The position numbers and the translations under genes are program-made. Source: Pseudoscleropodium purum (Eukaryota > Streptophyta > Bryopsida > Hypnales > Brachytheciaceae). Taken from it: a stretch of DNA of 64,000 nucleotides. Position 1 is the stretch's first letter. Every line of letters begins with the position of its first letter. The stretch lies in the NCBI GenBank assembly GCA_963969395.1, contig OZ017803.1:16740001-16804000 (forward strand). Direction: 5' to 3'. Shown here piece after piece: positions 37,109 through 50,700 of this stretch. The notes beneath the pieces are model-generated. The model did no database searches. It saw only the letters and a list, made by a program, of their open reading frames with translations, and was not told the DNA's origin.

Positions 37109-37328
37109 AGTTAGGTTGTTTATTTTGTTTGTTACGTTGAGATCTCCCAAACTATGCATCCCCTGTCATGTTTTTAGTATTGTCAAAAAGTACTTAGCGA
37201 GGATGGGTGCACAGGCTTTGTTTTGTGGCATTTGGACCTACAATGTGAAAATTATTTAATTTCAAAGTTTATATGAATAAAAATTAATTAATTAATTTTT
37301 ATTGTAGCAACAACACGTAGCACACTAG
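37109..37328 (+). mobile_element. Helitron-like repeat copy
   Basis: A ~220-bp unit beginning near AAGTTAGGTTGTTTATTTTG and ending GTAGCACACTAG followed by T. It is the same family as 8640-9165 and, inverted, 37812-38058. It is non-coding. Confidence 0.4.
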
Positions 37329-37811
37329 TCAAAACTATGGTCACTAGGATCAAATAAAAATCAAACACAAAATTAGCATAAAGAATTTAGTATTTACCTT
37401 ATATTCCAAAGTTTACTATTTAGAAAAGTATTATTGTTTTCATTGTTAAATTTCATGATTTTTTCACAAATCAATAGAAACTACAATTCTGATTCCAATA
37501 ATAATCCCATAAAAAAAAATTCTAAGTGCTAAAGACAAAAATTGCATTTGGGATGAATTTTGAAATGAAGTCTTGAAAATTTATTTGAAGCAAATCTATT
37601 GAAATGGTTTTCAGATTTTAATAGCATAATACTTTCTATTCTAATGCAAACTTCAAAAAATGTTAGGAACCTACATTTTATAATGCCATTATATTTTGTT
37701 TCCAAACCTCCAACCTTTTGGAGATGAAGTAGAACATATCCATTTCTAAGTGCCTATCCAAAAACATGCCCTAAATTTTTTTCAAAATAAGTGTATATTC
37801 ATTTCAATATA

Positions 37812-38058
37812 CTAGTGGGTGCTGTGCTATTGCCACAACCAAAATAAAAGTGAAAAGTAGTTTTTTAATTTTTTAATTTATAAAAACTTCAAAATTCAAT
37901 ATCTTTTTTGTTATGAGTGAGAACACTACAAAACAAAGCTTGCACACCCTTTCTTGCAAAGGTCTTTCCTATAGTACCAAGAATGCAACTAAGATAAGCA
38001 CAATCAAGGAAATCTCATTGTTTTTGACAAACAAACAATACAACACAAACAAATAAGC
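37812..38058 (-). mobile_element. Helitron-like repeat copy, inverted
   Basis: On the minus strand it ends TTGTGGCAATAGCACAG plus eight bases to CTAG, then T, preserving the hairpin seen at 8884-8901. Its far end abuts the TTAA site of element T6. Confidence 0.45.
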
Positions 38059-38067
38059 CTAACTTAA

Positions 38068-38992
38068 CCCCTAAAGTTCCTAGACTATATTTTCACCAAA
38101 AACATTCAAAAACTACCATTTCTTGTACAAGTTTCAAATTTTAGAAAAGAAACATTTTTAAACATATGTAACCATAGGATCTTGTAGTATACAAGTTTGA
38201 AAAGATGTGGAAAAAAATTCAAAAATTTCCACCGTGGAAATTGTAAGATCTTAGCATTTGAAGTAATAGAAATCATTTTTTAGGCCCTACAAAAATTCAA
38301 GCAATCGCACTTCACAAGGTCCCATTTGTATGAAAAAATGTTCAAAATGGTGGTCTTTCTTTGGATTCATTCTTCAAGGCATATTGGCTACATGCTTGAA
38401 AATTTTAAATCATTTGAAATTGTACAACATATAGAAAAAAAATAGTAAGTAGAAAAATGTGGAGAATGGTTCAAAATACTAAATTGTTAACAATTTGTTT
38501 ATGGAATTGAAAAAATGCCAATCCCAATGGTTTTAATGTTGTAATAAACAATCTTTATCTTATTTTTTTATTTTTTTCCATAAATATTGAAAATTGAGTT
38601 CCATTAAAGACTTCAAAGTTTATTTTGGAGTAAGGAATCCATAACTATCCACAAACTAAAACACCTCATAACTTTTGACTCATTGATGAAAATAGAATAA
38701 TTCAAAGCTATCTATGTATATATAAATGTAGAAAACCAATTTCAAATTAGGGTTTTTGAAAAAAATAATTTTTTCAAATCTATCCAAGCTACCCGAGTTG
38801 GGAAACAAATAACTTATTAAGCCATAACTTTTTATTCATATTTCCAAATGTCTTGAAATTTAGTGCACATAAAAGACATTCCTTGATCACACCTTTTCTT
38901 AAAACTTGGGCCAAAAATATAGGAATCTCTAGTCACATGCACTTGCCCAAATTTTCTATGTTGCCAAGAAATGTAGCTTGGTCCTTTAGGGG
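38068..38992. mobile_element. TTAA-flanked element T6
   Basis: A 925-bp element starting CCCCTAAAGTTCC after TTAA (38064-38067) and ending GGTCCTTTAGGGG before TTCA. It is the best-preserved partner of T5, which lies in the opposite orientation. It has no coding frame. Confidence 0.7.
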
Positions 38993-38999
38993 TTCAACT

Positions 39000-41900
39000 A
39001 TGGATGTTCAACCTATATACAACATATAAAAATTAAGATATGATTTTTGAAATCTTCTAAGTAAGACTTTGAAAAGTTATAATTAATTTATATGATATCT
39101 AATAAATGTACAACAAAATATTTTGAATTTTTTTTAATGGTCAATAAGATCTAACAATAAAATTGTCAATAATTTATGACAATTTCAAAATAAAAAAATA
39201 TTATATATGACTCAAATATTTAATTACGGGTCCTTTGTTTTATATGTGAGGAGATTTGAGAAGGTTGAAAAGCAAGTTAGTACTAAGGTAGAAGAACCTT
39301 TTTTAGATAACTTAAAGATTTTAGATTGGATGATGTGGGGAAGTCATGGGGAACTAAATTTAGTGTGTGCAAAAGTGAGGTTGTAGATGAATGCCAAAAG
39401 AACAAAAAAATTCTCCCAAAATGAATATTTTATTGAATATAAACATAGATTTTGCAACCGAATCCATCCCTATCACATAGATTCACCTATTTTAGTTAGC
39501 TTCAGCACTTCTTTCAAAGCCAAGAGGAATGAGAGATGAGTAGACAAGAAAGAATAAATAAATAATCTTTTTCAATGAATAGTGCATCTAATTCTTGTCC
39601 AAAGTAGGTCAGCCTATGAAGCCATTATGGAAGGCCTATCTGAAATAGGTACTTCTACCTTAGAGGATTCAACCTGTCAACACTCATGATGTAAGATAAA
39701 AGGGCCTTACTAGTAGATACAAGCTTTATAGAATATTTTTGACTACTAAATTGTCATGAATGCTTTTGGATCAATTTCTGTATAGACAAAAATAAGAAAT
39801 ACAAAAGATATTTAAAAATAATTGTTTCAAGATTTTTTTTATTGCCTTACCTTTCCTATTTTTTGGCATAATTTTTTCTTATAGGCACCAATTGAAATGA
39901 ATATTATATTTCTAGAAAGCTAATTAGTTTTCCTATCTTAAAGAAGTTTAAAAAAATCAAACCAAAAATTGAAATCATAGTTATTTGCTTGAACCTTCAA
40001 AAATCCCTTTGAGGGGACTTTGCATTAGCAAGCAAATTGAACTTTGTAGAATATTTTTTCTTAAATTGTGAAAATGAAATTCAAAACACATCAAATACAT
40101 TTTTTTCCTAGGAAGATGTAATGATTGCTTACAAAACAAGGAGCTTCATAAGTTTTTCAATGCTAATCCGATTAGAATGAATCCAAGTTTTTTCATATTG
40201 AAAAAAATATGATCTATGAGAATCAAAAAAGTTTAATTTTAATTTTTAATTTTTTAATTTTTTTTGTTGCTCTACTAACCCCATTTGAGCTTAGGGTGGC
40301 ATAACTTCAGCCCCTCTATAGCATTGATTGAAATAAAAATGATACTCTTGTAAAGTTAATGTATTTGTCTATCTTCAAATAAAGTTTTAAAAAATCATGT
40401 CAATAATTGAGATTATAGAAGCCTATTCAATATCTCAAGTTTCCCTTTATGGCTCTTTAGGACTTTAAGGGTAATTAAAGCTAGAATACTAATATTTTCC
40501 TATGAATTTTTTATATAGTTCTAATTTTTGAGATTATTTCTATTTCAAGCAATTTGTTTTTTCATGAAAGCTAATGAGATATCAAATACAATAAAAAGGA
40601 CCTTGTCTAATCTTTGTACTTAAAATATTGAATACATGCCCATTATTTAGATGTTTTGGGTGACTATGAGGGTTGTTCTAGGCCCATTCCTTTTGCTATT
40701 CTCCCAATAGTTAGAGAATGACTTGTTGTTAGAAATTTATATACATACACACACACACACACAGATATATATATATATATATATTCATTTATTTATTTAA
40801 AATTTTGAAATTTTGAAAGTATTTTTATATGACGTGATAGTCTCCATACCACGCCAAATTGCTACTGTGGTAAAGTTCCTAAATTTCCAAGAGCCTAGGA
40901 ACTTGCAACCCTTAATAACTTCTGAATTACTTCTTATGTGGTGTTTATTGTTTGGTAATATTTCATCCTAAATATTGTTTCATTTGGAATAATTAATTTT
41001 GTTGAATCCCATAAACATCATAATTTTGAAAATACACTATATATAAGTGGTTTGCTATGAAGTTTAAAGGTCAAATGTGTAAGTTCAAGTCCAAATTTAA
41101 TGGTTTGTAATCATGAAATGTTGATCTATGATATAATCATCAATTTTCTTTTGAATTTAATTGAGTGATAGGGGTGTTTTTGTATGAGATATGATCCAAA
41201 TGCAAACGCCAATAATCAATTTTTTTAAATTAAAAAAAAATAGTTGACACATATCCTTAGGGAGGGCACTATTGAAAAATGCAGGAATTCATTAGAAGAT
41301 TTTTGGGGCCTTTGGATGCCTATGAGTTATCACAGCCTACGAACACAGGAAACAGGTTCGGTGTAGTGGTTTGACATGGCCAAGACCCTACTATGTCATT
41401 AACCAATTTAATTTAATTTAATTTAATTTTTTTTTCATTTGGAGACTTATTTTTATTTTATTTTTTATGAAAAAAAAATTCTGACAGCGGGCTGTTCTCC
41501 TTGTTGCGGGGAATAGCTGTAGGAAAACAGGCCTGAAACAGGCTTCTGGATCCTCCCAAACTCTTCTGATGATATGCAATAAAATATAGGGTCTAATATA
41601 TTCATTATACATTAAATTTGTAAGCAAATTAAATTGTATTATAGGGTGCTTTAAAAGTGTGAAACACAATTATATGTTATATAGGGTTATGCATAATATC
41701 ATAGAATAATATGTGAATAATATATGTAAAATAGCATATACAAAAAAGGATACTATAAAAAAAAGGATATAGGTATTAGAGGCTCTAAAATAATGAATAG
41801 AGATGAAAATTTTACTTTTCTATTATAGACACAATACTTCACAAATAGCCTCAACCACACTTTGGGATACATATTCAACAAAGCAGTCCATATCTTATAT

Positions 41901-44160
41901 ATAATACTCAAAGTTTAGGGTCCAATTATTGAATTGAATTGCCATTGAGAAGGCACAAGAGGGAAAATATTGTGACTTCATGTGATATTGTGACTTCTAA
42001 AATGTATTATTAAATACAAACCTAATTTTTACTTAGTACTTGATTTGTTCTTTTGTAGCATTCATCATATTTGCCTTTACTTCACTATTTTTTTCTGCTA
42101 CATATGTGTTTTAAGCACTGCTAAAAGACTTGCTATAATAGTTTGAAGGCAATCATAAAAAATACAATGTATTGTAATCCATTATATTAGGTAAATAGCC
42201 TCCTATTAAATAGGACATTATTGTAGGCCATTGCATTTTCTAAGAAGGAATGACCTCCCAGAGTACATATCAAAAGATTGTAGGTCTCTAATGCTTAATC
42301 CTTAAAGGACAATAAAGCCACTACATGGCTTCTACAACTACATTTGTAGAAAATTTAAAACATGAACCTCAATAATGTTCATGAACAATAAAGAAATCAA
42401 TTCTATAAGATTTTTTCCATTAAATTTGTTGCTGCAATTTGATTAAGTAATGATCAAGTGTTTGATTTGGAAGAGATTTTTTGTGAATAGAAAAGGTGCC
42501 CTAGGCCGTTACTTTTACATCCTCATATCTTTTTCCCACATCTCAAAATAATTATAAAAATTATACACCAATATGATGATGATATGTACCTATAGAAAAA
42601 AAACAAAGTTCATATAGTAAGTAAAAGCATTCTAATTTCAACATTTTGATTTTAGTGTATATACACAATATTGCCTAATATAATATCTTCATCAATCTTA
42701 ACAATGATGACATTTTTTCAAAAAAATTGCAATTTTGTTGATTGTCTTATATCATAAGAAAGCTACGTATTAATTCTTTTTAAATTTCAACAATAGTGAT
42801 CGTCAAAATTATTCCACATGAATGAGGAAGTATGCTTGTTACAAGAGTTAGTTAAGAAAACAAGAGCTATGCTCAAACTATTAAAAGGGTTTCATGGCTT
42901 TTCAAGGGCTGTGAGTTCTTGGATTGTTGAAACCCTAAGAACTATGCCCTAGTAGTAGTCTGACGTGGTAAAGAGATTGCCATGTTGAAAAATATTATAT
43001 AATTAATTTTAAGATATTTTTTATGAAAAAAGAATTAATTTTTAATTAACTTTTTTAAAATAAAATTTACTTTCTAATTCTTTAATTAATTTTTTATTAT
43101 TTAAATATTCTAATTGTACACTGTTCATTACAATGAGGGAAATTAGGCTAAAATGGCCCTTCTAGCCCCTGAAAAACATCTAATGACCCTTTGTCCTATG
43201 AGGGTTAATTATATCTCTATTGAAAATTCTTAGGATATATAAGTAAAAACTAAAAAGTGACTTTTTAGACAAAACCCTATATTCCTAATTACAATGCCCT
43301 ACAACTAGCAAACTTCAATAAACGGCAAGCATCTTGATAATTACTATTTGCCACTATAAACAACTATTATTTAGGTGCATTTATCTTTTAGTCGTTTACT
43401 TCTAATATCAATTGATTAACAAAATCAATAGTTTATGAAGGTTTGATTACATAGCCAATTGAGTTGCCATTTTGAAAGATGATCTAACTTAATGCTAGAA
43501 AATAGTGTAATCTTAATTAATTTTACAACTTCAACTAGAAGCACCAATTTGATGTCCTTCAGAAACATTGTTAAATTTTGTACTAAAGTTTTTTATTTTG
43601 TAATGCAACTTTCAATTTATAGGCCGAAGGTTATTATAGCAAATAGTCATTTGGAGAATGAATTCAACAACTCCATCAATTTAGTGGTTCTAAACTAAAG
43701 GGATGAAACTTCACTTATCAAAATAAGATTGAGTAGATATTTTATTCAAAAACTAAGCTAATGCAACAAGGATAGAGTCAATTGTAGCTACTAATTAAAG
43801 GTGAACTTACTTAACATTCTTTTTTCTTCCTTCACATACTAAGATAAACTACCCAACCTTTCCTTAGCTTGTCATACATCACCAAATGGTAAAATTTATT
43901 TTTGACAATCCTAAATTAGGATTAAAAAGTTATTTTTCAATTGCCAAACGATCTGTCCATTTGCCCACTATTGAGTAACATTTCATTCAATTAGCTACCT
44001 TTCATCTAATTTCACCTCTAAAATAACCTTGAACCAAACCATTGACCTCTAATTCAACTACAATAAAAAAATCTGCAGAAAAAGCCTTAAAATACCCTAT
44101 TACCACCCAAAAATCCAATTCCGCCCTCATGTACATGTAGTGTACATTTACGTTCTCAAA
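39000..44160. other. AT-rich repeat desert, no gene seen
   Basis: Contains decayed T3/T4-like sequence (about 39800-40460, ending CTTTAAGGG-TAATTAAAG), a CA then TA microsatellite (40746-40784) and unassigned AT-rich DNA. The longest open frames are under 85 codons and show no family pattern. Confidence 0.6.
40746..40784. repeat. (CA)n(TA)n microsatellite
   Basis: About ten CA/AC dinucleotides run directly into about nine TA dinucleotides. Confidence 0.9.
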
Positions 44161-44768
44161 TGTACTGTTTACGAGATGATAGTGGTAAATTGGTAATAGT
44201 CCAGTCTACCTTCAGAACCAGACATTGCTGCGAAATCATTGGTCTGTCAGTGAGAGAGATTGTCAGAGGACCTATTCTACGTAGAATCCATGGTCCAAAC
44301 ACGACCGTTCTCTGTCAAATCCGTCTCCCTCTCCCTCTCCCAAGATCTGAAGCTTCCACTTCGCGAGAACAATTGTTTGCCCCGCATCACGTAGCTCCAT
44401 GTACTCCATCGGAAAAACACATTTCCTCGATTTGCAGCTTTCGGGAAGCTTGCGCATGCTTTCCGATGCTTTGTTTCAAACGTTTTAGTGAAGTAAATGG
44501 TGTTTTGAGCTGCAAACTCGGGTGTCACTTGTTGTGAACCCTTGTGATTTTTGCCGGGAGGATTTCTCTAGTTAGGGCTGGAAGCTGTGGAGAGGTTCAG
44601 GTTCGATTTTTTCGATTTTATTTATACTGACGACGACGGGAATGGCGGATTGACTGGAGGAAGCAGCGCGATTGCGGATCTGGCAGGATGACGAGGAATA
44701 GTCGAGGGACGATGAGGTGAAATTGGAGCTCAATAGCTGGTTAGAGTGTTTCCTGGTCGGAGGTCGCT
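44160..44768 (+). promoter_or_regulatory. VPS53 promoter and 5' leader
   Basis: The AT-rich desert changes here to a balanced, CpG-containing sequence with a CTCCCT repeat tract (about 44324-44340). A 125-codon open frame (44160-44537) has no domain and is not in frame with VPS53, so I read it as leader or promoter. Confidence 0.5.
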
Positions 44769-47700
44769 ATGGCGAGGACAAGAGCGAGCACTCTGGAGTT
44801 CATCAATGAAATTTTTCCGACAGGTATGGTGTTTCATGGTTGCATTTTTTGTATCGGGAATACTCTATTCGTTGGTAAATGTGGCCGGCTTTGAGCTATG
44901 TCTTCTTCCTGCTTCGGCTTGCTACGGAATAATGTGCTGAGACACATTTGTCGTTTTAAGACAATGCCGAGTATTCACTTGTTTCAGTGATTTTTATTAG
45001 CTTGCTTAAATCAATTTTTGTTGAGGATGCGGCGTCCTCATCTCATGACAATGTGTTTCCCTTCAATGGATTGAAATCACAAGGAAGCATGATATCTTAG
45101 TGGCGTTATAGTTTGAACCGTTCAAAAGAGACGCGAAGAGTTTTTAAGGTCGGAAAGTACGTGCGTAGGTAGGACCTGGTTTGTTTATTGTCCGGGGAAT
45201 CAATCTGCCATAGGTCCGTGGAGTCAAGTTTTATTCCGAGATTTTTTTCTGATCTTAAATTCATAAAATTCCTTCAAATGCATGATGCTGAGCACTGTTC
45301 TAAATTGGCTACTGAAGCCTTGGTGCGGGTTCAGTCGTCAGAGTCTGACGGCTGGAGGCGGACGAGGAAAGTTTTGGTTACAATGAAGCGTGTACTGTTA
45401 TGAGTGAGTTATTGTGCAACACGTAAACTGATTTCAATCCCATTTAGGTTTAGCAAGGGTGCAATACCTAGACCTAGTTACTGCTTACTTAATGAGGTGA
45501 TTGCTTCCCGATTATGGAGATCTTCATTTTCTCCGTTTCGTCTACAGAAGTTATGTTGAACTAGCTAGCGAGGCATCTGGACATGGCAGATGATATCAGA
45601 CTTATGATGTCCGTGGATTTGCTCCTAATACAGTAGGTTAAGGTTGTGATGTGCTTATTGGAGTATTCTTCTCGTGGATTGTTAGATTGAGTCTTTGTAG
45701 AGCTTACGTTACTTCAGTATACCTCGTGAATTGCGAGTAAGAACTTTGGTCTTCATTTTCTCTGTGTTCCGTGATGCTGGGGTAGCCGTTTGTTTGGTGT
45801 GCAAACAAGGAGATGCATCCTGCAAAATTGGTGATGCACAGTATTGAAAGACCAGATTCTGTGATGTGCTGCAGAGGCATCTTTAGTAGCAGTGGATCCT
45901 CTTCTTGGAAAGCTGCGGAACAAGATCCGCCATGTGGATGCTGAGATAATTGCAGCAATCAGGCTGCAGGTGCCCTCTTGGAATCATCATCCTGCACACT
46001 TCATTAATAACTGTCCTTGGTTATGTGAACTTTTGCGATTTATCTAGTAACCTGCTTGCAGCATCGAATGCAGCAACCAGTTCTGTGATTGTAATTAAAG
46101 TAGTCTTGTTGAGTTCATTAATGTGATCATCAGGTATAACTGTAGCAGTATGAATGTTGGTAAAGACCTCGTATTGTTATTATTTATTCACGTATTCCAA
46201 GTACCACATTTTGAAGATGTATTGAATTAGGGACGTGAACGCTAGTATCTGAGTGCATGGAAATGTGATTGAGTGTGTACACTTTTCTTTGGTCTTTTCA
46301 CTGACAAGTTGATGTTTTTCAGAGCACTTCAGGTTCTAAAGCTAAAGAGGACCTTGCAGCAGCAATGCGGGCCATTCAGGTACGGCTTCCTTTTTGTTCC
46401 TTTGTTGTCATTCCTTGTTTACATCTCCAGCTTCATTTAAAATAATTTGGTCCTTTATCATAACACGGAGATTATGCTTATTAGGAGACTGGCTACGTGG
46501 ATGTCAGTCACGAAATTCTCCAAGGTTTGCAGCGCCAATGTAACAGGCAGTACGAATATGATCTGCTGTTATATTTTCATGAGTTGTTCATGTATTCGAC
46601 TTGCAGGGTAATGCATTTTGAAAATAGATTTATCATTGATTTTGAGTCATCAAATGTCATCTGTTCTCTAAATTCTACTTATTTGCTTGCAGGAGTTGAC
46701 TCAGAAAATAAGTGAAATGAAAGAAAAGGCAGAGCAAAGTGAGGTTATGGTCCAGGAAATCTGTCGGGACATCAAGAAGCTGGATTTCGCTAAGAAAAAC
46801 ATCACAACCACCATAACGGCTCTTCACCGTCTTGCAATGCTTGGTATGTTCATTATTCTCACTTTTTCCAAGTAAACCAGAACTTTCTTGGTGATAGTAC
46901 TCATAGTTTGAGTAGAGACTGTCGTAGGAGTTGAATATTTGGAGCATTCTTATACTTCGTAGTTGCAGCCATTTCGTGATCAGTTTCCGATTAAGCCAAA
47001 CAATATACTCCTGATCTCGATCCTCTTCAGGAGGAGGTCAATTCTACATATACCAATGGAATTGATTTTGATGAAATTGAGTTCGTGGTTGATTACTGAA
47101 TGCAGTGTCAGCTGTGGAACAACTTCAAGCGATGGCTGTTAAACGTCAATACAAGGAAGCAGCTGGACAGCTTGAGGTTGGAATCGTACTTTTAAACGAG
47201 CATGTGGAGCGTTTATTTTGGTTTATGCTAGAAGTCCAAGTTTGATGGGATATGATATATCTGTGCTTGGCACTTGCTTCCTTCATACATACTATTCTTG
47301 CTCTTTATAGAAAGGCTTTATGGTTGAAAATATATGGAAGGTCAAATCATTGGTCCTTAGAAGGAAATTCCCATTAAAATTTCGTCCTGTTGGTCACTAC
47401 TTGTGGACCCGAACCTGAGGACTATTACGGTGTATTACAGTGGCAAGTACTGTCCTACCTTCCTATGAACACCCTCAGCCCAAATAGTGCTTATCAATTT
47501 GTTTTTCATGACCCCATAAGCGGAGAGACTAATTCTCTGTGTGATTTATGTAGGCAGTGAATCAGCTATGCAGCCATTTTGAAGCATATAGTGATATCCC
47601 CAAAATCACAGAGCTGAGAGAGAAGTTCAAAGGCATCAAAGAAATGCTGAAGTCTCATGTATTCTCTGATTTTGCAAGGTTATTGTTTGACCTGAATATT

Positions 47701-50700
47701 GGTGCATATCTGTATATTGAGAAGTCATCCTGCAAACTATGGACCTGCATTCTGAGCACATGCGTATTTTCTATCCATTGTGCCATGTACACTATTGAGT
47801 ATGTTGACCTTGTTATTTATATGTTTGTACTTCTAAAACCTGCACTGCACATATCTGGACGTCTACAAATATGTGCTTCTGAAGAAAAATGCTTCTTCTC
47901 TTACTTGTTGTCAGGCGGTGTGGGGGTGATTGTGTAATGTGCTGGATGTAAGCTAATTCGGTCCATTGAAGAGGTTACTTAGCTTCTCCCTGATAATGAT
48001 TTTGTACTTTTGGATGGAACAGTTTGGGGACCGCTGGCCTGAGCGAAGATGGTCAACAAATGCAGCAGCTTGCGGATGCTTGCTTGGTTATTGATGCCTT
48101 AGATCCATCTGCAAAAGAAGAACTTATTCGCAATGTTTGCAGTAAAGAGCTGACAGCATATCAACAAATCTTTCAAGGAACAGGTACGATTACTTGCTTA
48201 TTACCTTTCTCAGGGTCTCTCTTATTTTGGAGCTGCGATGAAACCTTCCTTAAACCCCTAAGCGCTCTAGCGACCTTTTCTTTGGTCGCTGCTTGACTTC
48301 GGGCAGCATTTTCGGGCAGAAAAAAACCTTTTTTCAATTTTTCAATTTTTTGGTTTGTCTTTCAGTATTTATGTTCAAAACTAAGATCGCTACGGCCAAA
48401 CAAAAATTATAAGAGAAATAGCACAATGTGTTTAGAATTTGCCTAGTGTTGAAAAATTTACTATTTGGGGAAAGGGTTGGTGTTCTGTTTCATGTACTAT
48501 TTCATGTTCATGTCCGGGTTTGGTCAAACTTCATTAGATTTCTACATTGAGTCACACATTTCAAAAAATTTAATATTTTTCTCATGTAGTAATATATGTC
48601 TAAAATTTAATCTCATTTTTTCATAATGAAAAACATCAAATTGAATTTTATAAGAGTTTTTAAAGAAAACTCCGAACCCCTTGGGCTTTTAGGGGTTAAG
48701 AGCATCCCCACCAGGGGACTTCTGTATCCCAAAACTGAAGTGGTCAACTTGACTGGATACGGATGAGACCTCGCCAGTTCGGCAAACGAGCCTCTGGATA
48801 CAGAACTCGCCCAACGTTTTACAGAATTCTGTATAATTTAGGGATACAGAACTTGGAAGCAGATTGGTGCGAGGAGTTTCTGCATCTCTATCCGCATTCG
48901 AGGTCCTCTCCCTAAAATTTTAGTGATACGGAACTAGTTGGTGGGGATGCTCTAAGGATAGAATGTTCAGGCTGTCATTCGTGATTTTAGTCATGAGAAC
49001 TTCTTGCATTCAGGTTTAGTGTAACATGACCCGTTCAGAAATTTTATTAATTCTCTAAGATAAACGACGAGTCCAAGCTTCTTTAATGGACAAGCATACA
49101 TGTTTTGAAACTGGTTTCCAAGTGTATTGTGACATTACTAAACGACTCATTGCAGAGGTAGCCAAGCTGGAAAAAGCTGAGCGGAGATATGCTTGGATAA
49201 AGCGTCAACTGAGGTCTAACGAAGAAGTCTGGTCTATCTTTCCTCCAAGCTGGAGGGTTGCACACACCCTTTGCATGCAGTTTTGTAAAGTTACGAGGTA
49301 AATCAGGCATTCATAATATTTTTCCTAACTTTGAGCATCTGAGTTGTGATTTTCTCGGTTGAATGGCTCTTCTGGCTATTGGTCTCTAATTCTGATAACT
49401 CTGAGTGCAGAATTCGCAATAACGACATGAATGGTATCGTTTTGTTGATTGAACCTCTTTAGTTCTTGTCTTGTAATCTATTACTGTGAATTTTTTTTCA
49501 TCCGATGAAAATGTTTTCATTACTAATTTGAAGTAATTTTTTCTGTGGGATGTCGTGTTTTACAGGGCTCAGTTGATGGAAATTCTTGATACTGCTCAAC
49601 CTAAGCCTGAAGTTGGGACTCTTCTACAGGTGACCAATATAATACAAAATTTCACTTCGTCATAGTATTTGGTGTGACGAGATTTGCAGTTTCTTTGAAA
49701 GTCTCATGAAATTGATCTTGAGATTACATGAACTCATGATGGTTTACATCAGTCTTCTTGACTCTATGACCACATCTAAGTGAGCTGTATGTGTTCAACT
49801 AAAGAAATGGCCCTTCTAGCGTAGTGATCACAAGTATTACATGACTGTATCTAGTGACCAATATGCAACATTGTCTGTTGTCTGGTTCTAGTTCTCTTGT
49901 ATGAATTTTGTTCTTTGTATGCTACAAACTGTCAGGCTTTACAAAGAACTCTAGAATTTGAGGAAGAGCTGGCGGAACGTTTTGGTGGAAGCGAAGGGAA
50001 GAAACTAGAAGACGAAAGTGACGATGAAGGTTTTGACACAAAAGATGGAGAACTTACTGCTTCTGCCATACGCAGAAAATACCAAAAGCAGCTGAAACTG
50101 GTGAAATATCGATCTAATCTGTCATTTTGCAATTAATCTGTTCATTGAAGTTTTGGCGTTGTCTACCTGCATGCTGTAGGAGTGTATGAACCACAGTTGA
50201 TTATACACAACTTGTGTGCTATTGGCTTCAGGCACACATTACTTCTCACTGAATTTCGTCCTGTTTCGCATACTATGCCAATTGTGCTTGGGCTGGTGTA
50301 GGGATGGTCTCCTCTTTTGTGTTCGCGTTCACCGCATATTTTTTCGACTTTCAAGCTTTCATTACAAAGTCATTTTTGCTTGAACAGGAATCAGATGGAG
50401 AAAAGAAAACAAGTCAAGACGCTGCTAATGAGAGGGTAAGCCTAAGCTTATATAATTTCTTAAGTTGAATATGTGCGGGTAAATGGATCGTCTGGTTTTG
50501 AATATGTGTTCAAAGGTCTCCAGTGTCAACACAGGAAGCTGTTTGTTCTAATGAGGGGTGCTCGTTAATGTTTCGCAATTTTCCGCATAGAATTACTGCG
50601 TCTACTTGTGTTCAAGCAATAGGAGGCTCGTTGCTAAACATTTAATAACTGCAGGCTGCGGCGGCATTTAACTTTCGAGGCACAATATCCTCATGCTTTG

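Noticed and set aside
44160..44537. 125-codon open frame upstream of VPS53
   Set aside because: It has no domain and no codon pattern like its neighbours, and lies in the presumed leader/promoter. It is better read as non-coding.
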